Source of the DNA: Billgrantia ethanolica | GTDB lineage: Bacteria > Pseudomonadota > Gammaproteobacteria > Pseudomonadales > Halomonadaceae | Assembly (NCBI RefSeq): GCF_021404305.1 | Contig: NZ_JABFTX010000004.1 | Span: 620,001 to 684,000, forward strand | Length of the DNA stretch: 64,000 bases | Reading direction: 5' to 3' | In this document: positions 56,637 to 64,000 of the stretch, in pieces | Layout of the letters: each line of letters starts with the position of its first letter | Numbering within the stretch: position 1 is the first letter of the stretch | Made by a program: the position numbers and the translations under genes | The notes under the pieces: generated by a model | What the model saw: only the letters and a program-made list of their open reading frames with translations | What the model was told of the DNA's origin: nothing | Database searches by the model: none

Positions 56637-56667
56637 GCGAAGTGACGCGACCCACACGCTAGGGACC

Positions 56668-57105
56668 TCAGCCGCCGAGCTGCTTTTCCTTGAGTTCGGC
56701 CAGGGTCTTGCAGTCGACGCACAGCGTAGCGGTGGGGCGAGCCTCCAGCCGGCGGATGCCGATCTCGACGCCGCACGCCTCGCAGTAGCCGTAGTCTTCC
56801 TCGTCGATCTTCTCGAGAGTCTCGTTGATCTTCTTGAGCAGCTTGCGCTCGCGATCGCGGGTCCGCAGCTCCAGGCTGAACCCCTCTTCCTGGGTGGCCC
56901 GGTCCGCAGGGTCGGCGTAGTTGTTCGCCTCTTCCTGCAGGTGGCGCACGGTGCGATCGACTTCTTCCATGAGCTCCTGTTTCCAGCCCAGCAGGATCTG
57001 TCGGAAGTGCTCAAGCTGCTGCTCGTTCATGTACTCTTCACCCGGTGCCGACTCGTACGGGGTGAATTTTTTGGGCGCTTCCGTTTTCTTGTCTGCTACT
57101 GGCAT
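56668..57105 (-). CDS. dksA: RNA polymerase-binding factor DksA
   Basis: Acts with ppGpp at rRNA and amino-acid promoters. 145 residues. The coiled coil includes the tip DPADRATQEE, with the acidic residues that reach the polymerase channel. The zinc finger is CEAC ... CVDC. A GAGGCAG site precedes ATG 57105. It heads the gluQ-cbrXAB region. Confidence 0.97.
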   Translation of the reverse strand: MPVADKKTEAPKKFTPYESAPGEEYMNEQQLEHFRQILLGWKQELMEEVDRTVRHLQEEANNYADPADRATQEEGFSLELRTRDRERKLLKKINETLEKIDEEDYGYCEACGVEIGIRRLEARPTATLCVDCKTLAELKEKQLGG

Positions 57106-57334
57106 GGGACTGCCTCATTACTTGAGTGACTGCTGATCAATACCCGCCGCAACCTGGTGCAAGGTATCTCACGCCAAAGGCATGCTTGTTTATCGGATAT
57201 TGGCCAACTTTGCAATACCTGGCAGCAACGCCTGGCATCCCCAGGTGAGTCAAATCAATGGTATGGTTTTTTGACCGTTGGAACGGAAAAAGTGCCCAAC
57301 GTCGGCCATCTATCTTGTGTTTTAGGAGTTCGCC

Positions 57335-58495
57335 ATGTCGTGGAATCCGCGCGTTGATCGCGTCGCCCCCTTTCGTGTGATGAGCCTGCTGGAGGCCGCT
57401 CAGGCGCGCGAGGCAGCCGGCCACGACGTCATCCATCTCGAGGTGGGCGAGCCCGACTTCGCCACTCCCGAGCCGGTGGTGGCGGCCGGGCAGGCGGCGC
57501 TCGCCGCAGGGCACACGCGCTACAGCCCGGCGGCGGGGTTGCCGGCCCTGCGCGAGGCGATTGCCGGCCACTACGGCGAGCATTTCGGTGCCGACATCGA
57601 CCCCAGGCGGATTCTGGTCACGCCTGGGGCTTCCGGGGCGCTGCTGCTGGCCAGTCAACTGCTGGTCGGGCCCGGCGACCGGGTGCTGATGGCCGACCCC
57701 AACTACCCCTGCAACCGCCACTTCATGGCGCTGGCGGGGGCCGAGGTGGATACCGTGACCATCGGCCCGGAGAGCGGCTGGCAGCTCGATGCCAGCCTCG
57801 TCGCGCAGCACTGGCAAGAGGCGACCCGGCTGGCGATGCTCGCCACGCCGTCCAACCCCACCGGCCATATGCTCGATGCGGGACAGTTGAAGGCGGTGGC
57901 CGACACGGTGGCCGAGCGCGGCGGCCACCTGCTGGTGGATGAGATCTACCAAGGGCTCAGCTACGACATCGCGCCGCTATCGGTGGCCTCGCTGAGCAGG
58001 GATGCCTTCGTGGTCAACAGCTTCTCCAAGTATTTCGGCATGACCGGCTGGCGTCTGGGCTGGCTGCTGGCGCCGCAGGAGGCCGTGGAGCCACTGACCC
58101 GACTGGCGCAGAACGTCTTTCTGGCGGCCCCCACCCCGGCCCAGCATGCGGCGCTGGCCGCCTTCACCCCCGAGTGCCGGGAGCTGCTCGAAGCACGCCG
58201 CCGCGAACTCGGCCGCCGCCGCGATGCGCTGCTGGCCGGGCTCGCCCGTCTGGGGCTGGCGCCCTCGCTGCCACCCCAGGGGGCCTTCTACCTGTGGCTC
58301 GACATCTCGCGCTACAGCCGCGACAGCCAGGCGTTCTGTCAGCGCCTGCTGGAAGAGGAGAATGTCGCCATCACCCCCGGCATCGACTTTGCCGTGGCGG
58401 GCGGCGAGCACCACGTGCGCATCGCCTTCACCACCGGGGTCGAGCGTCTGGAAGAGGCGGTGAGCCGGCTTGAACGTTTCCTGGCGCGACGGTAG
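57335..58495 (+). CDS. class I PLP aminotransferase
   Basis: 386 residues of the aspartate aminotransferase fold. The PLP lysine is Lys232 in VVNSFSKYFGMTGWRLGW. TPSNPTG, VDEIYQGLSYD and the C-terminal arginine in HHVRIAFTTG complete the site. Such proteins transaminate aspartate, aromatic or methionine-pathway amino acids, and the substrate cannot be fixed here. TAGGAG precedes the ATG. It is divergent from dksA, and sfsA follows by 8 bases. Confidence 0.9.
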   Translation: MSWNPRVDRVAPFRVMSLLEAAQAREAAGHDVIHLEVGEPDFATPEPVVAAGQAALAAGHTRYSPAAGLPALREAIAGHYGEHFGADIDPRRILVTPGASGALLLASQLLVGPGDRVLMADPNYPCNRHFMALAGAEVDTVTIGPESGWQLDASLVAQHWQEATRLAMLATPSNPTGHMLDAGQLKAVADTVAERGGHLLVDEIYQGLSYDIAPLSVASLSRDAFVVNSFSKYFGMTGWRLGWLLAPQEAVEPLTRLAQNVFLAAPTPAQHAALAAFTPECRELLEARRRELGRRRDALLAGLARLGLAPSLPPQGAFYLWLDISRYSRDSQAFCQRLLEEENVAITPGIDFAVAGGEHHVRIAFTTGVERLEEAVSRLERFLARR

Positions 58496-58503
58496 GCGGC
58501 GAG

Positions 58504-59262
58504 ATGCACTATCCCCAACTGGTTCCCGGCGTGCTGCTGCGCCGCTACAAGCGCTTCCTGGCCGACGTGCGCCTCGACGACGGCCGCGAGGTGGTGGCCC
58601 ACTGCCCCAATACTGGCTCGATGCGGGCGGTCAACGTGCCCGGCTGCCGGGTGTGGCTGGCCGCGAGCGACAATCCGGCGCGCAAGCTGGCCTGGACCTG
58701 GGAGCTGATCGAGCTGACCCAGCCCGACGGCAGCGTGGCGCTGGCGTCGGTGCATACCGGGCGCACCAATCGCATCGTCGAGGAGGCGCTGGCAGGGGGG
58801 CGAATTGCCGCGCTGGCCGGCTATGCCGCACTCCGGCGCGAGGCCAAGGTGGAGGGCGCGCGGATCGACTTTCGCCTCGACGACCCCGAGCTCGGCTGCG
58901 CCTTCGTCGAGGTCAAGCAGGTCACGCTCAAGGAGGAGGACGGCCACGGTTACTTTCCCGATGCGGTGAGCGAGCGCGGCCGCAAGCACCTGCTGGCACT
59001 GGCGGCCCTGGCCGAGCAGGGGCAGCGTGCGGTGCTGCTGTTCTGCGTCGCCCACGACGGCATTCGCGATGTGGCGCCGGCGGCACACCTCGACCCGGCC
59101 TATGCCGCCACGCTCAAGGCCGTGGCGGCGCAGGGGGTGGAAGTGCTGGCCTACGGCTGCGAGTTCGGCTGGCGCGAGGAGCGACCGGTGTCGGTGGCGT
59201 TGGGTGGCCGGCTTGCGGTGTCACTCACTCGCCAAGTGAATATTGCCCTCGGCGTCGATTGA
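58504..59262 (+). CDS. sfsA: SfsA family protein
   Basis: 252 residues. In E. coli the protein is linked to sugar fermentation and binds DNA; the fold resembles nucleases. VAHCPNTGSMRAVNVPG, DFRLDD and AFVEVKQVTLKEEDGHGYFPDAVSERGRKHL are conserved. Its true activity is uncertain. It probably shares an mRNA with the aminotransferase gene. Its last 42 bases overlap the end of the opposite-strand Rieske gene. Confidence 0.93.
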   Translation: MHYPQLVPGVLLRRYKRFLADVRLDDGREVVAHCPNTGSMRAVNVPGCRVWLAASDNPARKLAWTWELIELTQPDGSVALASVHTGRTNRIVEEALAGGRIAALAGYAALRREAKVEGARIDFRLDDPELGCAFVEVKQVTLKEEDGHGYFPDAVSERGRKHLLALAALAEQGQRAVLLFCVAHDGIRDVAPAAHLDPAYAATLKAVAAQGVEVLAYGCEFGWREERPVSVALGGRLAVSLTRQVNIALGVD

Positions 59263-59550
59263 GACCGCCAGCGGCTCCAGGAAGCGGCCCTGGCAGGGGC
59301 CGAACACGCACTCGCCGCTTTCCGGCAGGAACAGCGCGCCGTGCATGCCGCACTGGATCAGTTCGCCGCTCGCTTCGAGAAACTCGCCATCCGGCAGGTT
59401 GAGCGGCACCTGCTGGTGCGGACAGCGGTTGACGAAGGCGCTGACCCGGCCGTGAACGCGCACCAGGAAGGCGTGGCGCCCGTCGGGCAGCGCCACGCCC
59501 CGTGAAGGCGAGGTGTCGAACTGCGCCAGGTGGGCAATGGGCTGGGACAT
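59221..59550 (-). CDS. Rieske [2Fe-2S] ferredoxin-like protein
   Basis: 109 residues forming a single Rieske domain: CPHQ (Cys43, His45) and CGMHGALF (Cys67, His70) bind the cluster. It resembles NirD/ferredoxin components that supply electrons to other enzymes; the partner is unknown. The start (ATG 59550) follows the stop of the DUF4426 gene by 4 bases with only a weak ribosome site, so it may be coupled. The last 42 bases are antisense to the end of sfsA. Confidence 0.88.
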   Translation of the reverse strand: MSQPIAHLAQFDTSPSRGVALPDGRHAFLVRVHGRVSAFVNRCPHQQVPLNLPDGEFLEASGELIQCGMHGALFLPESGECVFGPCQGRFLEPLAVSIDAEGNIHLASE

Positions 59551-59554
59551 GGGC

Positions 59555-60022
59555 TCAGCGGTCGATATGGAAGCGCTGGACGAAGCCCACCTCGGCCGGC
59601 TCCCGGTTACGGTCGTAGCGCACTTCCAAGTCGAAGCGCATGGGCTCGTCGTCGCGGATGCGGAACACCGCCACCTGCGACTGGGTATTGCCCTCACGCA
59701 GGGTGCGGAACTCCAGCGGCGTGCGATTCTGTCCCTGCAGCTCCCCGACCGTACCGCTGACCGGCGCGTTGACCGGTCGCAGCTCGCCCTCGACCTCTTC
59801 CAGCACGCTGACGTTGAGCAGCGCCATGGCCGGACTGCGCTGGATGCCGTGGGCCTCGGCTACGGCGGCGGGCAGGAAGTCGGTGCTCACCGCGCTGTAG
59901 TGGATCTGGTAGTTGCCGACCTGCTCGTATTGCTGGGCCTGCGCCGACAGCGACAGCAGGCCCAGCGCCAGCAGCAGGCCGGCGGCAAGGTGACGAAGCG
60001 GCAGGATGCGATGGCTCGACAT
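59555..60022 (-). CDS. DUF4426 periplasmic protein
   Basis: 155 residues. A signal peptide (HLAAGLLLALGLLSLSAQA, cleavage near residue 29) points to the periplasm. The mature part, including QVGNYQIHYSAVSTDFLP and FRIRDDEPMRFDLEVRYDR, matches the DUF4426 family, which often lies next to metW-metX in Pseudomonas relatives. Function unknown. AAGGAGAG precedes ATG 60022. It lies 58 bases after metW. Confidence 0.85.
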   Translation of the reverse strand: MSSHRILPLRHLAAGLLLALGLLSLSAQAQQYEQVGNYQIHYSAVSTDFLPAAVAEAHGIQRSPAMALLNVSVLEEVEGELRPVNAPVSGTVGELQGQNRTPLEFRTLREGNTQSQVAVFRIRDDEPMRFDLEVRYDRNREPAEVGFVQRFHIDR

Positions 60023-60080
60023 GGCACTCTCTCCTTGAAATGGCGGGCCTGCCTTGAAATGGCGGGCCCGCGGCTCGGCC

Positions 60081-60686
60081 TCAGCGGCGATCCTTACGTG
60101 CGACGCGAAAGATCGCGATCTCGCCGAACAGGTTGGGCCGCAGCCGGGTGGCCCAGTGGCCCTCGTGATCGCCGATGCCCACGGCACGGTCGGTGATGTG
60201 TAGCCCCTTCTCGCGACACAGGTGCTCGAAGTCGTTGAAGGTCGAGAGATGGATGTTGGGCGTATCGTACCAGGCATGGGGCAGCGACTTGGAGACCGGC
60301 ATGTAGCCGCGAATGCCCAGGTGCACCCGGTGGCGCCAGTAGGCGAAGTTGGGGAAGGTGATGATGCACTCGTTGGCCACCCGCAGCATCTCGTCGAGCA
60401 TGCGGTCGGGGCGGCGCAGGGCCTGCAGCGCCTGGGTCATGACCACCAGGTCGTAGGTGTCGTCCTCGAAGTGGACCAGCCCCTCGTCGAGGTTCTGCTC
60501 GATGACGTTGACGCCCTTGGCGATACAGGCCGTGATGCCGGCCGGGTCGATCTCCAGGCCGTAGCCGGTGACGCCCTTGTCGCGCGCCAGGGCTTCGAGC
60601 AGGGTGCCGTCGCCGCAGGCCAGGTCGAGAATGTGGGCTCCCTCGGGCACCCAGCGATGAATCAACTCCAGGTCGGCGCGCATCAT
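60081..60686 (-). CDS. metW: MetW, methionine biosynthesis protein
   Basis: 201 residues of the SAM-methyltransferase fold. [16 protein letters not shown] is the nucleotide motif, and [22 protein letters not shown] and [31 protein letters not shown] are typical. MetW works with MetX and is needed for its activity in several bacteria. The ATG at 60686 overlaps the metX stop (ATGA). GGAGGAG precedes it. Confidence 0.94.
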   Translation of the reverse strand: MMRADLELIHRWVPEGAHILDLACGDGTLLEALARDKGVTGYGLEIDPAGITACIAKGVNVIEQNLDEGLVHFEDDTYDLVVMTQALQALRRPDRMLDEMLRVANECIITFPNFAYWRHRVHLGIRGYMPVSKSLPHAWYDTPNIHLSTFNDFEHLCREKGLHITDRAVGIGDHEGHWATRLRPNLFGEIAIFRVARKDRR

Positions 60687-61840
60687 GCGGTCTCCTCCAG
60701 GCCCAGCTCGCGGGCGACGCGAGACATGAAGGCGGCGAACACCGCCTGGTAGCGCGGTTCCGGCAGCAGGAAGGCGTCGTGGCCGTGGGGCGAGTCGATG
60801 TTGACGTAGCTCACCCGCTTGCCGGCGCGAATCAGGGCATTGGCCAGCTCGCGGGAGCGCGACGGCGGGAAGCGCCAGTCGCTGGTGAAGCTCACCACCA
60901 GGAACGGACACTGACAGGGAGCGACGGCTTCGGCCAGCACGCCGCCGTGCTCCGCCGCCGGGTCGAAGTAGTCCAGCGCCTTGGTCATCAGCAGGTAGGT
61001 GTTGGCGTCGAAGGCGGTGGAGAAGGTGTCGCCCTGGTAGCGCAGGTAGGACTCGACCTGAAACTCCACGTCATAGCCGAAGTTGAGGTCCTCGCTGCGC
61101 AGGTCGCGGCCGAACTTGCTGCCCATGGCGTCTTCCGAGAGGTAGGTGATGTGCCCCACCATGCGCGCCAGCTTGAGGCCGCGCCGGGGGGCGGTGCCGT
61201 GCTCGGCGTACCAGCCGTCGTGGAAGTCCGGGTCGGAGCGGATCGCCTGGCGAGCCACCTCGTTGAAGGCGATGTTCTGCGCCGAGAGCTTGGGCGTGGC
61301 GGCGATGATCACCGCGTTGGCGACCCGCTCGGGATAGAGGCGGGTCCACTGCAGCACCTGCATGCCGCCGAGGCTGCCGCCGATGGCGGCGGCGAAGCGC
61401 TCGATGCCCAGGCGATCGGCCAGGCGCGCCTGGCTGTGCACCCAGTCGCTCACCGTGACCATGGGGAAGTCGGGCCCCCACTGGCGGCCGGTGGCGGGGT
61501 TGGTGCTGATCGGCCCAGTGCTGCCGTGACAGCCGCCCAGGTTGTTCAGCGACACCACGAAGAAGCGATTGGTGTCGATCGACTTGCCCGGGCCGATATG
61601 GGCGTCCCACCAGCCGGGCTTGCGCTCGTCGGCGTCATGGTAGCCGGCGGCATGGTGGTGTCCCGACAGGGCATGGCAGATGAGTACCGCATTGGAACGC
61701 TCGGCGTTGAGCGTGCCATAGGTCTCGTAGACGAGGTCGTAGGCGGGTAGGGTTCTGCCGCAGGCCAGGGCCAGGGGGTCGTCGAAGTGCGCCGTCTGCG
61801 GCGTCACCAGGCCGACCGAGTCATCGGGAAGCTCGGGCAT
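60683..61840 (-). CDS. metX: homoserine O-acyltransferase MetX
   Basis: Acylates homoserine in the methionine pathway. 385 residues of alpha/beta-hydrolase fold. The nucleophile is Ser156 in [10 protein letters not shown], and the catalytic Asp and His are in SDWRF and [10 protein letters not shown]. In gammaproteobacteria with metW the enzyme usually uses succinyl-CoA, but sequence alone does not settle succinyl versus acetyl. Upstream of metW, on the same strand as yggT and proC. Confidence 0.95.
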   Translation of the reverse strand: MPELPDDSVGLVTPQTAHFDDPLALACGRTLPAYDLVYETYGTLNAERSNAVLICHALSGHHHAAGYHDADERKPGWWDAHIGPGKSIDTNRFFVVSLNNLGGCHGSTGPISTNPATGRQWGPDFPMVTVSDWVHSQARLADRLGIERFAAAIGGSLGGMQVLQWTRLYPERVANAVIIAATPKLSAQNIAFNEVARQAIRSDPDFHDGWYAEHGTAPRRGLKLARMVGHITYLSEDAMGSKFGRDLRSEDLNFGYDVEFQVESYLRYQGDTFSTAFDANTYLLMTKALDYFDPAAEHGGVLAEAVAPCQCPFLVVSFTSDWRFPPSRSRELANALIRAGKRVSYVNIDSPHGHDAFLLPEPRYQAVFAAFMSRVARELGLEETA

Positions 61841-61890
61841 CTTGTCGTTCTATGTCCAGTCGTTGAGGTCGGTCACGGCGACAGTGTGGT

Positions 61891-62481
61891 TCACAGCCCC
61901 ACCAGAGCGCCGGCGATACCGGCGGCACGGGTCAGCGCGCCTACCACGATACCATCGACGATGCTGATGGCGATGAACACCACGATCGGCGACAGGTCGA
62001 TCATGCCCAGCGGCGGGATGACCTTGCGCACCGGCGCCATGATCGGCTCCACCAGCTGCATCACCAGCAGCGCCCCGGGATGGCTGGCGTTGGGCGCGAC
62101 CCAGCTCAGGATGATCATCACGATCAGGGCGAAGAAGTAGATTTTCAGGATGGCGTTGGCGATGGCCGCAATGGCGCCGATCGCCACCTGGGTGATCGGT
62201 GGCATGCCGATACCGGCGATCTGCAGAATCACCACGATGCTGACCGCCTTGAGCACGAAGGCCGCGGCCAGGGTGGCCATGTCGAAGCGTCCCATCACCG
62301 GGCCGAGAAAGCCCTGGAAGGGGCGCACCACCGGCTGGGTGATCTTCACCACCGACTGGCTGATGGGGTTGTAGTAGTCGGCCTGGGATGCCTGCAGCAG
62401 GAAGCGCAGCATCATCAGGAACAGGTAGATGTTGATCAGGGTGTTGACCAGCAGCAGGCCGGCATTTCCCATTTGGCCCAT
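61891..62481 (-). CDS. yggT: YggT family membrane protein
   Basis: 196 residues with two YggT repeats, each with two hydrophobic helices and the conserved SQSVVKITQPVVRPFQ and VEPIMAPVRKVIPP blocks. It is an integral inner-membrane protein whose function is unclear (linked to osmotic stress and division in some bacteria). GGAGGAG precedes ATG 62481. The yggS-proC-yggT-metX order is conserved. Confidence 0.93.
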   Translation of the reverse strand: MGQMGNAGLLLVNTLINIYLFLMMLRFLLQASQADYYNPISQSVVKITQPVVRPFQGFLGPVMGRFDMATLAAAFVLKAVSIVVILQIAGIGMPPITQVAIGAIAAIANAILKIYFFALIVMIILSWVAPNASHPGALLVMQLVEPIMAPVRKVIPPLGMIDLSPIVVFIAISIVDGIVVGALTRAAGIAGALVGL

Positions 62482-62555
62482 GTGGGCTCCTCCATGTCGT
62501 CGAGATGGCCGCTCCATCGGCGGGAGCGGCCTGAAAGACTATCGTTGGCCGAAGA

Positions 62556-63380
62556 CTATCGTTGGCCGAGCTCTTCGGCCATCTCACGTGCGCGGGCGGC
62601 GCAGGCATCCATGGCGTCGGCCACGATGCCGCGCAGGCCGGCCTGCTCCATGTGCTCCACGGCACGCTCGGTGGTGCCGCCGGGAGACATCACGTTGCGC
62701 TTGAGACGGTCCGGGGTGAGCTCGCTCTGCTGTGCCATGCGCGCCGCGCCGAGTGCCGTCTGGATCGCCAGGCGCCGCGCCGTCTCGGCCGGCAGGCCGA
62801 GCTTGACGCCGGCTTCTTCCATGGCTTCGAACATCAGGAAGAAGTAGGCCGGGCCGCTGCCGGAAACGGCGGTCACGGCATCCAGCAGCGCTTCCTGCTC
62901 GACCCACTCGACCAGGCCCACGGCCTCGAGCAGCTCGGCGGCCTGGGCGCGCTGCTCGTCGCTCACTTCGGCAGTGGCGTACAGGCCGGCGGCGCCGGCG
63001 CCGACCAGTGACGGCGTATTGGGCATGCAGCGCACCAGCGGCAGGCCGCCGCCCATCCAGGTCTGCAGCGACTCGGCGGTGAGTCCCGCCGCCACCGAGA
63101 TGATCAGCGGGCGCTGGCGCTGCAGGGTGTCGCGCAGCCCTTCACAGACCTCGCGCATGACCTGAGGCTTCACCGCCAGCACCACGATGTCGGCGTCACG
63201 CACTGCGGCCTGGTTGTCGGTGTTGGTGCGAATGCCGTAGCGCTCGTGCACCGGCGCCAGGAAGGCATCGCTGGGCGAGGTGGCGGTGATGGCGGTGGCC
63301 GGGTGGCCGTTGTCGATCATACCGCCGATGATGGCGCTGGCCATGTTGCCTGCGCCGATGAAGGTGACTCTGCTGGCCAT
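62556..63380 (-). CDS. proC: pyrroline-5-carboxylate reductase
   Basis: Last step of proline synthesis. 274 residues. The Rossmann motif TFIGAGNMASAIIGGM is at the start, VSAVSGSGPAYFFLM-type sequence is present, and the C-terminal signature LKRNVMSPGGTTERAVEHM is complete. AAGGAC precedes ATG 63380. In a halophile proline is also a compatible solute. It lies between yggS and yggT. Confidence 0.97.
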   Translation of the reverse strand: MASRVTFIGAGNMASAIIGGMIDNGHPATAITATSPSDAFLAPVHERYGIRTNTDNQAAVRDADIVVLAVKPQVMREVCEGLRDTLQRQRPLIISVAAGLTAESLQTWMGGGLPLVRCMPNTPSLVGAGAAGLYATAEVSDEQRAQAAELLEAVGLVEWVEQEALLDAVTAVSGSGPAYFFLMFEAMEEAGVKLGLPAETARRLAIQTALGAARMAQQSELTPDRLKRNVMSPGGTTERAVEHMEQAGLRGIVADAMDACAARAREMAEELGQR

Positions 63381-63437
63381 TGCGATGTGTCCTTCTTCTG
63401 TTATCCAGCGACCGGCCACGTGCCGGTGCGAGTGCGT

Positions 63438-64000
63438 CTAGCGACGCGATGTGTTCCGTGCGCCGAAAATGGCCGTGCCCAGTCGTACCAAAGTGGCGCC
63501 TTCGAGAATGGCGGCTTCCAGGTCGTCGCTCATGCCCATCGACAGGGTGTCCAGCGGGGCCTCGGGGAAGCGCTGCCGCAGTGCTTCCATAGCCTGGCGC
63601 AGGCGTGCCAACGGGGCTCGCTGCTCGGCCAGGGTTGCCGCCGGGGCCGGAATGGCCATCAGCCCGCGCAGACGCAAGCGTGGCAGTGAAACGATCGCTT
63701 GCGCCAGGCTTTCCAGTTCGTCGAAGGCCACCCCCGACTTGCTGGCCTCATCGCTGACGTTGACCTGAAGGCAGACCTCGAGCGGGCCCAGTGCCTCGGG
63801 GCGCTGGTCGTTCAAGCGCCGGGCGATCTTCTCGCGGTCGACGCTGTGCACCCAGTCGAAATGCTCGGCCACGGCGCGGGTCTTGTTGGCCTGCAGTGGG
63901 CCGATGAAATGCCACACGATGCTTTTCAGGTCAGCCAGTTCGGCCTGCTTCTCCAGCGCTTCCTGGACGTAGTTCTCGCCGAATTCCCGTTGGCCGAGCT
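63438..64000 (-). CDS. yggS: PLP homeostasis protein YggS, 5' end cut
   Basis: Binds pyridoxal phosphate and balances vitamin B6 and amino-acid pools. 186 C-terminal residues are visible. FGENYVQEALEK, WHFIGPLQANKTRAV, LQVNVSDEASKSG, LRGLMAIPA and SMGMSDDLEAAILEGATLVRLGTAIFG are family blocks. The N-terminal PLP lysine lies outside the window. It is upstream of proC on the same strand. Confidence 0.95.
   Translation of the reverse strand, partial: LGQREFGENYVQEALEKQAELADLKSIVWHFIGPLQANKTRAVAEHFDWVHSVDREKIARRLNDQRPEALGPLEVCLQVNVSDEASKSGVAFDELESLAQAIVSLPRLRLRGLMAIPAPAATLAEQRAPLARLRQAMEALRQRFPEAPLDTLSMGMSDDLEAAILEGATLVRLGTAIFGARNTSRR

Noticed and set aside
57106-57334. Small gene or RNA between dksA and the aminotransferase gene
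   Set aside because: 229 bases with no ribosome-site-supported frame, no hairpin-T terminator and no family match; only promoters are expected here.

Overview
The window is GC-rich chromosomal DNA from a gammaproteobacterium, most likely Halomonas or a close Halomonadaceae relative. The evidence is the encoded tmRNA tag (ANDDNYAQGALAA), a Pseudomonas-like gene order around cbrAB, acidic protein tails (FtsH, GrpE, DnaK) and a carboxyspermidine-type polyamine route. I see no insertion sequence, phage, CRISPR or toxin island. It is core genome with a few lineage-specific pieces. The species call is inference from memory of related genomes.

Region by region: 1-5.4 kb holds central carbon metabolism, with pyk-mgsA-pgi on the minus strand (pgi cut by the window edge), divergent gap, and a small glycine-zipper lipoprotein. 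5.4-9.2 kb holds an aspartate kinase beside carboxynorspermidine decarboxylase and carboxynorspermidine dehydrogenase. 9.5-13.3 kb holds a Crp/Fnr regulator, ssrA (tmRNA), smpB, ratA-rnfH, bamE and fur. 13.4-19.3 kb holds recN and the chaperone genes grpE-dnaK-dnaJ, with two well-formed sigma-32 promoters. 19.4-22.6 kb holds a DUF2218 protein, a DMT-type transporter and an unusual fusion of a Clp1-like P-loop domain to an RNase Z-like nuclease. 22.7-30 kb holds dapB-carAB-greA with a probable attenuator in front of carA, then yhbY and rlmE. 30.2-35.8 kb holds ftsH-folP-glmM-tpiA-secG-tRNA-Leu. 35.9-44.9 kb holds tRNA-fMet-rimP-nusA-infB-rbfA-truB-rpsO-pnp.

44.9-57.1 kb, all on the minus strand, holds in transcription order dksA-gluQ-cbrX-cbrA-cbrB-[crcZ]-pcnB-folK-panB-panC-panD-thiolase. 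The 855-base gap between cbrB and pcnB is not empty. It carries a sigma-54 promoter, a possible CbrB activator site, and a roughly 500-nt RNA with AACAACAACAA motifs held in hairpin loops, ending in an intrinsic terminator. This is the architecture of the CrcZ catabolite-repression sRNA of Pseudomonas. 57.3-64 kb holds an aminotransferase, sfsA, a Rieske protein, a DUF4426 protein, metW-metX, yggT, proC and yggS (cut by the window edge).

The strongest observations for follow-up are the crcZ-like locus with its promoter and upstream inverted repeat, the kinase-RNase Z fusion, the aspartate kinase beside the carboxyspermidine genes, and the mutually exclusive hairpins upstream of carA. All positions were read by eye, and no database search was run.
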